In this document: one piece after another, positions 22,011 to 32,222 of the stretch
Layout of the letters: every line of letters starts with the position of its first letter
How positions within the stretch are numbered: position 1 is the stretch's first letter
Assembly (NCBI GenBank): GCA_013372555.1
Contig: JAAPAX010000001.1
Span: forward strand, 1,054,001 to 1,118,000
Direction of reading: 5' to 3'
Source of the DNA: Elsinoe arachidis
Lineage: Eukaryota; Ascomycota; Dothideomycetes; Myriangiales; Elsinoaceae
DNA length: 64,000 nucleotides
Translations under genes and position numbers: made by a program
Notes under the pieces: generated by a model
What the model saw: the letters and a program-made list of their open reading frames with translations, nothing else
Database searches by the model: none
What the model was told of the DNA's origin: nothing

Positions 22011-24104
22011 TCAGCCCGTATCGTTAGCATAGTAGTCCTCGTCCGATGGACCTCGACCTTTATCGAGATATTCCGCAAGACACAAATCTTTATTAGATTG
22101 CGGGATATCTTTGCCGAGCAGAGCGTCTGTCCTAGTTGCGAATTGCATCAACAATCCAGCCTCGGCGTGCCAGCTGATGTGGCAATGGAAACTCCACAGG
22201 CCAGGATTATCGGCAACAAACCTCAGCAAGATCCAGCCGTAAGCTTCCACACTAGCAGTGTCACGTCTGAGAGGATTGCTGAGATCAAGGCTGTCGTATA
22301 ATGGTCGGATGTTTGCTCGGTCCGGCTCTCTGAAGGGATCCAGCCGTGGAGGCGATCCGTGACCAGAAGCGAGGACAAAGTATTTGTACCCATGGAGATG
22401 CATTGGATGATTGCCATCATCAAAATTGTGGATCAAGAGATCAATTGTTTGAATTCCAGAGGTCTGTACCACAAGCCCATCAGATGCCGAGAAGGCGCGA
22501 GAATTGACGAAGGACTGAGGACTCCCGTCCTCGTTCATGTCGTCGTATGTGAAATTGACATTTGATGTCGATAGACCTTCCAGAGTTCGATAAAGAGATG
22601 GTGATCGAAGGTCGGGCCGAAACGAAGAAGTATTGAAGAACCCACGAGAGAGTCGATGGGCTCCTATCTCGAAGTTGCTACGAATGTAGTAGAATGCATC
22701 GGCCTTGTCTGGGGCAGGTACTTCCTGCGCCGGAATGAGTTCGGTTGTGTTCATATCTCTGCACTCAAGGTCGAGCGCTTCGCCCCAGTCTTTCGAAACA
22801 GGTGTTTCGTGATCAGCATCGGTTTGATCTGACTCATACCGCACCACAACATTGACGTCTGGGTTCAGCTTTGGTTTCGGGTCTGCAAAACAGGTCGTGA
22901 TCATCCTCGCTCGCATCCAGAAAGAGGATCTAGATGTTTTGCTGGTGTGAATGACAGCACTATACCGTTGAGCGGGATTGATATTGAGTCTGTGGTAGGA
23001 CTTAGGCTGTACGTCCGTGCCGTCTATCTCTGTGATGGCAAGCTCATGCTCGTCGACCTGAAATTGGAACTCGGCAAAAGCCCCAGTGTTTATGATTCGC
23101 AGTCGGTGATGTGTATCGGGACGCAGAGTCAAAGCGGGAGGATCGAGGCCAGCTGTCGAGTTGTCGCATTTTGGTTCCGGTACCTTGGAGCAGTCTTGAT
23201 GGCCGCGACCATTGATAAGAGCAGCGTCTGGGATCGGCTCCGCATTCTCCTGGTCTGGTGCAAGATACTGCCTCATCAACGCTCCGGAGACGTCGTAGTA
23301 ATGATCTGAGAGCATGATTACACGGTCGGTCTCATATTTGATCTTCTGCAACATCTTCTCATCCCGAGAATGTACGATAAGTGGACCAAACAGACCATCA
23401 GACGCTTGGGCCCCAAAATGCCCATGGTACCAGTACGTTCCGGATTGTCCATCTACCTTGAATTCGTAAATCAAAGATTGACCCGGGGCAATCGGACATT
23501 GCGTTACGCCCACTGTGCCGTCCATGTGGTTCGTGCCGTTCTGGTACATGCCGTGCCAGTGGATGGAAGTGGCATTAGTGGCATTGTTGGTGACCACAAC
23601 CTTCAGTGTATCACCCTCGTTGAGTTGTACTAGCGGGCCCGGAAACTTGCCATTGATGAGCATCATTGGTCTGTATACCCCATTAGGATTGATTTCAGCG
23701 TCACTGATCGTCCAAGCATAGTCTCGTATTTGCGCAGGTGCTGCAAAGTCCCACTCCTGCGACAAAACGTAGTCGTCAGGAGATCGAGTCCAGTCTTGAA
23801 TAGAGTCATACTCTGCGTGTGCATTATCGTCATAAGAATGTTTGATGTGAAGAGAGACGTTGACTATTACGGGTAGCAAAGCTGTACACACGACCAGAAG
23901 CAGGACCAGTTTCCACCACTTGTCGATGAAGCAGGTACGGTGGTTTTCCGCCTTTTCAGCGTCATGCCAGTGGTCGTCTGAGCGGTGTCCCTTTTCCAGG
24001 AGTTGTGTTCTTGAGTCGTCGCTCAGAGAAGCTGATCGGGCCATTCCATCGTCCTGGCTAGATCTGCCATCGTATTCGGCGATATCGGCGTCGTCCATGG
24101 TCAT
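22011..24104 (-). CDS. laccase-like multicopper oxidase, type II membrane-anchored
   Basis: Intronless, 697 aa. The cytosolic N-terminus (about 62 acidic/polar residues) is followed by one hydrophobic segment (WWKLVLLLVVCTALLPVIVN, about 63-83) and three cupredoxin domains outside. All copper-ligand motifs are present: HWHG (about 185), WYHGH (about 229), HPMHLHG (about 575) and HCHISWH (about 650). The residue ten after the T1 cysteine is Leu, as in medium/high-potential laccases. It oxidises phenols, metals or similar donors and reduces O2 to water; substrate is undetermined (laccase, ferroxidase or melanin-type oxidase are possible). Fet3-type ferroxidases carry a C-terminal anchor, whereas this one is anchored N-terminally. 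Several NxT/S sites fit an extracellular domain. It is divergent from a secreted acid phosphatase. Confidence 0.9.
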   Translation of the reverse strand: MTMDDADIAEYDGRSSQDDGMARSASLSDDSRTQLLEKGHRSDDHWHDAEKAENHRTCFIDKWWKLVLLLVVCTALLPVIVNVSLHIKHSYDDNAHAEYDSIQDWTRSPDDYVLSQEWDFAAPAQIRDYAWTISDAEINPNGVYRPMMLINGKFPGPLVQLNEGDTLKVVVTNNATNATSIHWHGMYQNGTNHMDGTVGVTQCPIAPGQSLIYEFKVDGQSGTYWYHGHFGAQASDGLFGPLIVHSRDEKMLQKIKYETDRVIMLSDHYYDVSGALMRQYLAPDQENAEPIPDAALINGRGHQDCSKVPEPKCDNSTAGLDPPALTLRPDTHHRLRIINTGAFAEFQFQVDEHELAITEIDGTDVQPKSYHRLNINPAQRYSAVIHTSKTSRSSFWMRARMITTCFADPKPKLNPDVNVVVRYESDQTDADHETPVSKDWGEALDLECRDMNTTELIPAQEVPAPDKADAFYYIRSNFEIGAHRLSRGFFNTSSFRPDLRSPSLYRTLEGLSTSNVNFTYDDMNEDGSPQSFVNSRAFSASDGLVVQTSGIQTIDLLIHNFDDGNHPMHLHGYKYFVLASGHGSPPRLDPFREPDRANIRPLYDSLDLSNPLRRDTASVEAYGWILLRFVADNPGLWSFHCHISWHAEAGLLMQFATRTDALLGKDIPQSNKDLCLAEYLDKGRGPSDEDYYANDTG

Positions 24105-25174
24105 GTGCTATTTGAAGGAGTACAACATCGAACTCGATATCCAGTGGCGGTCCGTGGCAAATTGTCCGGTCTCATGAAAATGGTGACTTCAGCAGCTAGT
24201 GGCTGCGTTTCCTTTCACGCTTCTTTGCCACCCGCGAACCGCAATCGTACACTTCCTAAAGCCGATGGCAGCAATGTGTCATCAAACACCTCGGAAAATT
24301 TGTGAAAGTTGACATGTAGCATTCCAGAGTGCCTGGTAAGGCAAGAAATGATGCGTGGCCAAATGATTGGATGGACGAGGCTGCAACTGGTGGCGTGTCC
24401 CTTGTGGATACGCGGATGTTGTTGAACGATCACATCCACTTTCGAGAAGCTCGTCAAGCTTTGATCTGAATGCTTGAATGAGTTGCAGGACCTTGCGAAG
24501 CCGCTTCAACCGTGGAGAAATGGGTGATGGAAAGGTGCCTGCCTGTCTGGGATGGAAGGAGGTCCCAAGGTTCAAGACCACGTCTGGGCTGGGCGCCAAT
24601 CATGATCAACGTTTGGCGCATGTGATGAGGCTTGATTCAACCCTGAGGAACCTCCTTCTTCAACGACAAAGGCCCTGCGACCGTTCAGCCTCTTTTGGCT
24701 TTTCTGTTCTCTGTTTTGCTCGGTTTCTTCTGCCGTAGCGCTTGGTCTGTTCTTCCACTATTCTCTTTGAACATGCAAGTAAATTGCACATCGCTTCCAG
24801 ACGAACCCAGCGAAGATACCACGAGGTGATACTGACCAATGACGGTCGAGAGATTGTCGTCTTACGCCCATGGACTCTCCCGATAGTCCTGCGCACGCAC
24901 GCGTGACCGCATTAGAAGACCAGACGAATGGCGACGTCAAACCGAAATGGCTGCGCAAGCAGTCCGGCAGAGTCGGCGAGTTGCTGCTGGTTTTGGTACG
25001 TTCAATTTTTCCACTGTCCCACTTCGTCCATCGTGTGGCGTGTAGCGCCGGCCGTCAACGTCTAGCAACAAGCGAGACATTGGCAGGTGTGCCCGACTAC
25101 ATCTATGGCTGTGTTCCGTCGTTTCGACCCTCAGCGCTCTCCTGTTTGTGCTCACGATCGCTAACACAAGCAAG
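24105..25174. promoter_or_regulatory. divergent region between multicopper oxidase and acid phosphatase
   Basis: A 1.07-kb gap between the two start codons. An ATG at 24870 opens a short frame (MDSPDSPAHARVTALEDQTN...) that ends in GELLLVL before a GTACGT donor-like site. It could be an alternative upstream exon of the acid phosphatase, but the phosphatase already has a good signal peptide at 25175. Otherwise I see nothing. Confidence 0.4.
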
Positions 25175-26377
25175 ATGCTGTCCACGCTCGCTTTGGTGGC
25201 GTTTGTCCTTGCAGGTACTGGCATTGCCCAGAACACGGCGACCAGACCTGCAGACGTCTATGCTGCTCAGGCAACAGCTAGGACAGACAGTCCGACAAGC
25301 AGCCTGAAGGGCAGAGCCTTCGACCGCTTCGTACAAGTCTGGCTCGAGAATACGGACTACGAGGCCGCAGCTGCCGACCCAAACTTGCTATGGCTGGCTT
25401 CTAAGGGAATCAAGCTCACCAACTACTTTGGAGTTACACATCCTTCAGAACCAAACTATGTTGCTTCCGTCGGTGGCGACAACTTCGGCATGGACAACGA
25501 TAATTTCAACAAGGTCGCATCGAACGTCTCCACGGTCATTGATCTGCTCGAGGAGAAGGGCATCTCTTGGGGCGAGTACCAAGAAGACATGCCATACTCG
25601 GGCTTTATGGGCCAGGCTTGGGTCAATCAGAAATCGCAGGCCAATGACTACGTCCGCAAACACAATCCCGCCGTCATCTACGATGCCAACATTTCTCTTG
25701 ATCGTCTCGCCAGGCAGAAGAACACGACGATGTTCCAGCGAGATCTTGCCGCCAACAAGCTCCCTCAATGGCTGTTCGTTACGCCAAACATGACCTCCGA
25801 TGGCCACGATACCTCCGTCACTACAGCTGGCAAATGGACACGCAACCTTTTGGAGCCACTGCTGTCCAACGCCAACTTCATGAAGGGCACTCTTGTTCTC
25901 GTCACATTCGATGAGAACCACTCCTACACTCGCGCAAACCGCGTATTCTCCATTCTCCTTGGCGACGCAGTGCCAACTTCACTGGTCGGAACATCTGACT
26001 CAACCTTCTACAACCACTACTCTACCATCGCATCCGTCGAGGCCAACTGGAACCTTCACACGCTAGGCCGGTGGGACGTTGGCGCGAACATCTTCGACTT
26101 CGTGGCAAAGGCCACAGGTGACAAGAACAGCGCCTTCACCGCAGCCACGGCGTCACAGCCTACTCGATTCTTGAACGAAAGCTTCGCAGGACCATTCAGC
26201 AGCGCTCGTCGTGCGGGCTACCCGGTTCCTAACGTAGGACTCGTCAGGAACGAGAGGACAGTCTTGCCTGCTATCAAGAACGTGTGGGGTGCTGCAGCCC
26301 TGCAGAAGCAGACCTACTACCAGAACACCGTGGCGATACCTGATGGGCTAGCACCACCACAGGGTTGGTCCACGTAG
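25175..26377 (+). CDS. secreted acid phosphatase, phosphoesterase family (PF04185-like)
   Basis: Single exon, 400 aa from the ATG at 25175. That start gives a clean signal peptide (MLSTLALVAFVLAGTGIAQ); the in-frame GTG at 25148 is not a start. Family motifs are in order: VWLENTDYEA (about 60), THPSEPNYVASVGGDN, VTPNMTSDGHDTSV, and LVTFDENHSYT. These Glu/Asn/His/Asp residues are the expected metal and substrate ligands of the fungal phosphate-repressible acid phosphatase group in the alkaline-phosphatase-like superfamily. It should release phosphate from organic esters outside the cell. Together with the phytase 9 kb upstream it suggests extracellular phosphate scavenging, but the two genes are not adjacent. 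No obvious CACGTG lies in its promoter. Confidence 0.88.
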   Translation: MLSTLALVAFVLAGTGIAQNTATRPADVYAAQATARTDSPTSSLKGRAFDRFVQVWLENTDYEAAAADPNLLWLASKGIKLTNYFGVTHPSEPNYVASVGGDNFGMDNDNFNKVASNVSTVIDLLEEKGISWGEYQEDMPYSGFMGQAWVNQKSQANDYVRKHNPAVIYDANISLDRLARQKNTTMFQRDLAANKLPQWLFVTPNMTSDGHDTSVTTAGKWTRNLLEPLLSNANFMKGTLVLVTFDENHSYTRANRVFSILLGDAVPTSLVGTSDSTFYNHYSTIASVEANWNLHTLGRWDVGANIFDFVAKATGDKNSAFTAATASQPTRFLNESFAGPFSSARRAGYPVPNVGLVRNERTVLPAIKNVWGAAALQKQTYYQNTVAIPDGLAPPQGWST

Positions 26378-26961
26378 CGGAATGGCTGTATGAGATTAGA
26401 CTGATCAACGCATCTTGAGCCTTTGCCTATCGTATGTTGCGTTCGGCCAAGACAGATAACATAGATGCGCTGGCAATGACGACAGGTCTATCCAGAAATC
26501 CACACAGCTGGAGCATGAGGCATCGACGGAGTCACGAAACTTGATCTACGAAGCCATGAAAAGACCCTGCATTTCTCTCTCCCTATAGATTTCCTCGCAA
26601 TATAACCAACACCCTGATCCTTGGCTTCACCCAAAGCCGAATGACCTCTCTAAGGAGCTTCGTGTACCACCAAGCATCATGTACAACCTTGACAAATACT
26701 CTTTCATCCAGATCCTGCTTGAACCAATTCCAACCACACCGCCATGCCGTCACCGCCCCTCCATTCCCATTTCCGCGGGCGCGGGGACACTAAAATCCCA
26801 CCGCGCAGATCAAGTGCCACCAGGCTATATCCCCCTCTCCTCCCCCTCCCATCTTCCCAACTCAATTCTCAGCCGTGCCACCTCACCATCCACCTTTCCC
26901 CATCCCACCACGACCAACACATTTCACATCCACGCTGCCTCCCAAACTCCGCCCCTTCACC
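26378..26961. other. intergenic, CCC1 promoter and leader
   Basis: Between the acid phosphatase and CCC1. The last about 90 bases are very C-rich and G-poor, continuing the C-rich composition of CCC1 exon 1. No gene is seen. Confidence 0.5.
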
Positions 26962-27982
26962 ATGGCGAGCAAACTCCTCTTCTACCTCCGCCACGCCCTC
27001 TCCCACCCCACCAACCACTACGCCCCCGTCCCCCAATCCCATCCCTACCACGACCCCTCCCCTTCCTCCCCCTCTCACTACCTCAACCCACCCTACGCTT
27101 CCTCCCGGCCACGCCACGACTCCCTCGACTCCACCTCCACCCTCCGCCCGGAAGACGCCGAAAAAGCCGCCCCTCGCTCGGCCACCAAGGCGAAGTCGAG
27201 GAGGTGGCTCTCCCCTCGCGTGCTGGCTGATGCTACGATCGGGTTGTCAGATGGGTTGACGGTGCCGTTTGCGTTGACGGCGGGGTTGTCGGCGTTGGGG
27301 GATACGAGGGTGGTGATTTATGGGGGTTTTGCGGAACTGTTTGCTGGGGCGATATCGATGGGGGTGGGGGGGTATTTGGGGGCGAGGGGGGAGTGGTGAG
27401 TTCTCTTGTCTCATTCTTATTTGCTGTTTTGAGGGTCGTGAGAGGGTATGTGGTTGAGTGACAATGCTGATGTTGAGCAGTCAGGCGTATGATGCGGCTT
27501 TGGCGTCGACGCGAAGGGACGTGGCGAGGGGGTCCAGGGCGGTCGATGAGCAGATTCGGGAATCGTTTGGGGAGTATGGATTGTCGGAGGACACGTTGGC
27601 GGCTGTGACAGCGGAGTTGAAGAGCTCGCCTGATGCGCTGGAGGGGTTCCTCATGAAGTTCCACCACGAGCAGAGCGATGAGACGGGATCAGGGGCGAGG
27701 GCGTATGTTTCGGGGCTGACGATTGCGATGGGGTATTTCCTGGGTGGACTTCTGCCGCTTCTGCCTTATTTGTTTTGCAAGAATATGAGCACGGCGTTCT
27801 GGTTGAGTTGCGGCGTCATGATCAACGTTCTTTTCGTTTTCGGCAGCGGCAAGACCTGGTTGATCGAAGGGCAGTCGAAGCGAGGATGCTTCTGGTCTGG
27901 AGTGCAGATGGTGATACTCGGAGGGCTGGCAGCTGGTGCAGCTATGGGATGTGTCATGGCTATTGGAGGTGTAGAAGGCTAG
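26962..27982 (+). CDS. CCC1: CCC1/VIT1 vacuolar Fe(II)/Mn(II) transporter
   Basis: Exon 1 26962..27395 and exon 2 27481..27982 (85-nt intron, GTGAGT...GAGCAG, codon split to Cys in GARGECQAYD); 311 aa. After a polar Pro/Ser/Tyr-rich N-terminus (about 85 residues) comes the VIT signature ADATIGLSDGLTVPFALTAGLSALG (TM1), then FAELFAGAISMGVGGYLGARGE (TM2) with the metal-binding helix and the acidic cytosolic linker (QIRESFGEYGLSEDTL). TM3-TM5 follow (GYFLGGLLPLLPYLF, ALWL-like and the final Gly/Ala-rich helix GGLAAGAAMGCVMAIGG). VIT/CCC1 proteins move ferrous iron and manganese into the vacuole with proton exchange. The C-terminal stop overlaps the stop of GPI14 on the opposite strand. The sequence is C-rich before about 27180 and G-rich after. 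Confidence 0.9.
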
Positions 27983-29264
27983 TTGGTCTTCTTTGCCCCC
28001 GCTGCGTCTGCCGGTGCGCGGCTCGCAATGTCAGAGACAATCACACCCAAGATCCAGCAATTCACCGCGAAGAAGGAGATGGTCGAGTGCCAGAGCTGGA
28101 TGAAGGTGGAGTTGCCCAGGAACTCGAGCTGATAGCCTTGTTGAAGCCACATTGCTTGACCAACAGCCCAAGCTACCAGAGCCGAGATACCCAGGGTACG
28201 ATTGCGCATGAAGACCGAGTCCGGTAAGTACAAGGGCAGGAAGACCATGTACCACAGAAAGTACTGACTGGTACAGACTTTGTTGAATGTGACGAACGCA
28301 AATGTCTGAGCAAGCATAGTACCTGCAAGGTCCTTTTTGCTCAATGCCAATGGGATGGTGACCACAGCGAGGAAGAGCTGAGGGATGAATGCCAGAGCTT
28401 CGACTTTCAGGCCAGATCCAGAACCAACAGCGGAGCGTAGATGAAGTAGCGTGCTATAGACAGAGAAGTTGTGGCGATGATCGATCCTCGTCAAGTGGTA
28501 CGCATAGCTGTGCTCAATGAATGGCCATCCATACCTGCAACATATCAGTGCTTCGCCCGAACCCCAGTGCTTGAGACCTACATCGAGTACATCACCACAT
28601 TCAATCCCATAAACGTCACCCCTGCCGCCACTCCCAACACCACCACCTCCTTCCTCATCACTCTCTCCAACACCCGACCCTCTCCCCTTCCCGCAACCCA
28701 CCACACCAAACTCGCCGCATACACAAACGGGTAAATCTTGAAATGCACCGCCAAACCCAGCACCGCACCACCCAACACCCACTTGCCCCTCAACACCGCC
28801 CACAACACCGCAACCACAAACACCGCCAACAACCCCTCACTACTCCCCCTAGTACTAATATTCGCCACCATCGGATTCAACACCCAAACAGCAGCATACC
28901 TACAAGCCCTCTCACTCGCCAGCCCATACCCACCCATCCCCTTCTCCCTCCTCAAAACATCATAAATCAACCATCCCGCGATCAAATCTCCCAACGCAAA
29001 GAGTACCTTCCCGAAGTCGAACCAGCCCGGCCACACAGTTGGATACAGCAGCCATGCCAACAGCGGGGTATACCGGTACGTGTCACGTTGATAGGGCGAT
29101 TGGCCCCGGGAAATGTACCGTGATGCGTCCGTGAAGACGAGGTAGTCGATGTCGGTGTATTTGAGAGGCGAGTGGGTGTCTTGGTAGCGGCCCCAGGTTA
29201 GGAGGAGGAGGCGCAGGAGGAAGGAGAGGAGGAAGAGGGTGGGGGGGTTCCAGAGGCGGGACAT
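27979..29264 (-). CDS. GPI14: GPI mannosyltransferase 1 catalytic subunit (PIG-M)
   Basis: Exon 1 28582..29264 and exon 2 27979..28534 (47-nt intron, GTAGGT...TTGCAG); 412 aa. Multi-spanning ER enzyme of the GT50 family that adds the first alpha-1,4-mannose to GlcN-(acyl)PI in GPI-anchor synthesis. Motifs: the lumenal DxD site in KYTDIDYLVF (about residues 34-44), GQSPYQRDTYRYTPLLAW, NISTRGSSEG, AVHFKIYPFVYA, and after the splice SMYGWPFIEHSYAYHLTRID (the family HxYxYHxxRxDHRHNFS block), followed by TSQYFLWYMVFLPLYL. Every block of the family is present and in frame only after splicing. Its gene meets CCC1 tail-to-tail with a 4-bp overlap. Exon 1 has a strong C-to-G composition switch in its own sense direction. 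Confidence 0.93.
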
Positions 29265-29538
29265 ATTAGGCAGCTGGAGCGTTGGTGGGATGTGATATTA
29301 TTGTGGCATTGTTGATGCGATTGGGCGGTAAAAGGAGGAATTGGAATGGGTTTGATGGTGGAGATAGAGATGCTGAAGGTGGACAGGTGTGCATGGGCCA
29401 CTTGGCGGGAAAGCTTCATTTGAAGGCACCCGTGTCAGGATGGGACATACTTTGGAAAAAATGGAATGGATATTGATTATTGTAAATTACATTGCTTCCT
29501 CCCATGCTGAATGACTAAATTGAATGATCATTTTGTGA

Positions 29539-30450
29539 TTAAGTTGCCACGCCAATGCTGTTATCTGACATGGCAGCCTCAAAATTCTTCTCAATGGGAT
29601 TGAAGCTGAAGCTGTGGCTGGTTGGTGACACCAATGGCGATGGAGTCGAGGGAACAATGAAACTGTTTGCACTCTTGACAGAGATGCTGGCCCCGCTGGT
29701 CCCGCTCCATGCCCGTGCCAGCTTGGGTCGAGCCCACTCTGTCCAACTCTTCTTCACCTCAATTGGACCCTCCTTGATTGCGCCGTTCATCTTCACACCT
29801 GCGTCGCCCTTCTTCCAGTCAGCTGCACAGCCTTCGCCAAATTGGTCCTTGAATTGAAGAGCATCAAGGAGACGAAGGACTTCATCGACGCTGCGACCAA
29901 TATCGGCGTCGTTGACAGAAATATTACGGACGACGCCCTTGGGATCGATGATGAAGAGACCCCGCTGAGCGACCCCTTCGCTTTCGATCAGCATGCCAAA
30001 TTTGCGGCTGACGTTGTGATTGCAGTCGCTGACCAGAGGTACATGGACGCCGCCGAGTCCTCCCTCCATCTCAGATGTGTGATTCCATGCGCGTAGTGTG
30101 TGCTCAGAATCAGTGGAAATGAAGGCAACAGCGCAAGTGCGGCTGTAGAGAAACTCCTCGAGGCGAGCAGAGAAGGCCCGGATCTCGGTCGGGCAGATAT
30201 AGGAGAAAGCCCTGGGAAAGAAGACAAGGCAGGTCCAATGACCGGCGTCGGCATAAGCGCTGAGGGAGAGCTCCTTCATCCGACCATCCATCACTGCCGT
30301 AGCGGTGAAGTCAGGAGCCAGCTGCCCGACAGCGACTTGCGACATGGTGGAAGTGGGCTGCGGTGGCGTGCTTGTAGATTGTGGTTCGTCAATCGTCTTG
30401 GGGAGAAGTGGAAGCGTCTTGATCGTCCTCTGACTGATAGAATGCTCCAT
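29539..30450 (-). CDS. 2-Cys peroxiredoxin (Prx1/AhpC type) with long C-terminal extension
   Basis: Intronless, 303 aa from the first ATG; an internal Met 36 (MSQVAVGQLAPDFTATAV, at 30345) is the usual start of the family and may be the real one. The peroxidatic Cys is in FFPRAFSYICPTEI (usual form FTFVCPTE), followed by the conserved Thr/Glu and SDSEHTLRAW-like block; the resolving Cys is in FGEGCAADWKKG (usual VCPAxW), so both cysteines are kept. It reduces H2O2 and organic peroxides using thioredoxin. After the Prx domain comes an extra 70 or so residues rich in Ser/Pro (ASISVKSANSFIVPSTPS...), not part of the fold. No targeting signal is clear, so the cytosol is most likely. Confidence 0.85.
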   Translation of the reverse strand: MEHSISQRTIKTLPLLPKTIDEPQSTSTPPQPTSTMSQVAVGQLAPDFTATAVMDGRMKELSLSAYADAGHWTCLVFFPRAFSYICPTEIRAFSARLEEFLYSRTCAVAFISTDSEHTLRAWNHTSEMEGGLGGVHVPLVSDCNHNVSRKFGMLIESEGVAQRGLFIIDPKGVVRNISVNDADIGRSVDEVLRLLDALQFKDQFGEGCAADWKKGDAGVKMNGAIKEGPIEVKKSWTEWARPKLARAWSGTSGASISVKSANSFIVPSTPSPLVSPTSHSFSFNPIEKNFEAAMSDNSIGVAT

Positions 30451-31278
30451 GAGGGTTCGGTAGGTGGTAAGGAAGTTGAAACTGCAAGGATAGAAGAGTG
30501 ATAGTAGATTTGAGAATTGGAACTGCTGAACTGCTGAAATATACTCATCTGGGATCTGAATGCGGACATAACCAGTTTCAGATGATGCGTTAATATGTCT
30601 AGATCATTGCATGCCACGAGGCCTGCTGTCGGTGTCACTGTTCACAGAACGCTTCTTTGTGTCAGCCGAACGAGATTTCCGTTTGCGGCGTGTTCGGTAT
30701 CAAGAGCCGTCGCTGTCCAGGCGCCTTCAATACTTTCAATCCCGTAGACGACGCGCGAACTGCTCACATGATTGGGCTCGACGATTGTGCTGTCACCAAG
30801 ACGATCGATGCTGGAGATAGTGTTGAGGTGGAACGAAGAGAACGTGATGCGCATATCGTGTTAGCTTGTGTGTGGGGAGGAAAAAGGATTGATTACTGCC
30901 TGACCCACCAAAAGTTGGTGGACTGTAACTACATAAATACTCAACCTGTTGAACTGAGAGATAACTAAATCAATAGAACTCCTTGATAGTAACAGATTAA
31001 GACAAGAACTACCCAATTTGATCATAAATTGGTGAAGCTGTTGAAGAGTGCTCAGTTTAGCCTTGGGTGAACTGAATCAGGGTCCTTCTTGGCGCCCTCA
31101 GCCTATACCTCGGTTGACATATCGGCGCAATTTGCTCTCGAGGGGCTCGCCAAAACCTGCCTCAGAACAAGCGGCTCTGCGCATCACCAAATGCGGACGT
31201 GAGAGGATCATTTCTCTTCTTCACATTCCTCCCAACCACAACATTGTATTCAAGTGGCTGGGCCATTCGAGCCGAACG
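30451..31278. other. intergenic with AT-rich LTR-like segment
   Basis: Between the divergent peroxiredoxin and TRAX genes. Most of it shows no feature; the part 30859-31040 is markedly more AT-rich than the surroundings and includes the LTR-like sequence listed separately. Confidence 0.5.
30859..30994 (+). repeat. candidate solo LTR remnant (copia-like)
   Basis: A 136-bp AT-richer segment starting TGTTA and ending TAACA, so it has the 5'-TG...CA-3' ends and a 5-bp terminal inverted repeat typical of Ty1/copia LTRs. Inside lies an AT-rich stretch with ACATAAATACTC and AGATAACTAAATCAATAG, like a TATA/poly(A) region. The five bases on each side (TATCG and GATTA) do not match, so there is no target-site duplication. 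No retroelement coding remains. It could be chance. Confidence 0.3.
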
Positions 31279-32222
31279 ATGGGCCAGAAGAGATCTCGAA
31301 GCGAGACAATGGAAGACCAAAAGCCACAATCACCCTTTTTGCCGATGTTCGAGGATTTCCGAAAGGAGCTCGATGAGCATCATGACAGGCGGGAGAGGGT
31401 GATCAAGCGATCGCGAGACATCACTGCCGCATCCAAGAAAATGTAGCATACCTTTGGTTGGTCTTTGTTCGAATCCTTGCTGATGTTGTCACAGCATCTT
31501 TGGCCTGCAGCGGTAAGCATACACCAGCAGAAAAGGCGTCACTGTGGCTGATATCAAGCAGAATGCGTACAATTGGACAGCCACTGCCTGGACATGTTCA
31601 GAAAGCAATCAAACCATACGAGGACGCAATCACGACCAATTATGCAGAAGTCGCCTCGGATCTGCAGGGATCGAACAATTATCGTTACGCTCGCCAAATC
31701 TCGGGTGGCAACCAAGAGTATACCGAAGCTGTCACATTCCATCATTACCTTGAGCATGGGGAGCTTATACCTTACGAGGATCTTCGCCACAGATTGGTTC
31801 AGCTCACGAAGAAGGACGAATCGAACGTCAAAGGTATTGATTTCAGCATCGAGGATTACGTGCTTGGAATTTATGACATGACTGGCGAAGTGATGAGATT
31901 CGGCATCACTGCCATGGCTACCAGTGGGGAGCTTCCGTCCGTATCGGCACATCCTATTATCGAGTCGGAGAGCACCGAGACTCAAAGGACCGTATTGAGC
32001 GACCTCCGAGTATTGAGATCTGCCCTCGACAGCCTGGAAGTTGGCGGAGGATCACCGTTCGCCAAGGACGTGTCGAGCAAAGCGACCGTCATGAGAACGA
32101 GTGTCGAAAAGGTTGAGAAGGCGCTATACGGATTGACTGTCAGAGGTGCTGAGAGACCGAAGGGCTGGATGCCGGATCTGGACAGCGGTGGAGGTCGACG
32201 AGATATTGACGTCGAGGGCTGA
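31279..32222 (+). CDS. translin-associated factor X (TRAX)
   Basis: Three exons: 31279..31442, an 18-nt micro-exon 31495..31512, and 31562..32222; 280 aa. Spliced sequence reads SRDITAASKKIIFGLQRMRTIG, matching the TRAX block SRDITxxSKxxIFxLxR. Other family blocks: EDFRKELDEHHDRRERVIKR near the start, QEYTEAVTFHHYLEHGELI, DYVLGIYDMTGEVMRFGI, and VEKALYGLTVRGAERPK. The acidic residues of the nuclease site (Glu in EYTEAVTF and acidic residues in DYVLGIYDMTGE) are kept. TRAX joins translin to form the C3PO endoribonuclease; in Neurospora this complex processes tRNA precursors. Translin itself is not in this window. Without the micro-exon, IFGLQR would be missing, so the splice model is well supported. 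Confidence 0.93.

Noticed and set aside
24560..24590. B-box-like GGTTCAAGACC suggesting a tRNA
   Set aside because: No matching A box at the right distance and no acceptor or T stems could be paired.
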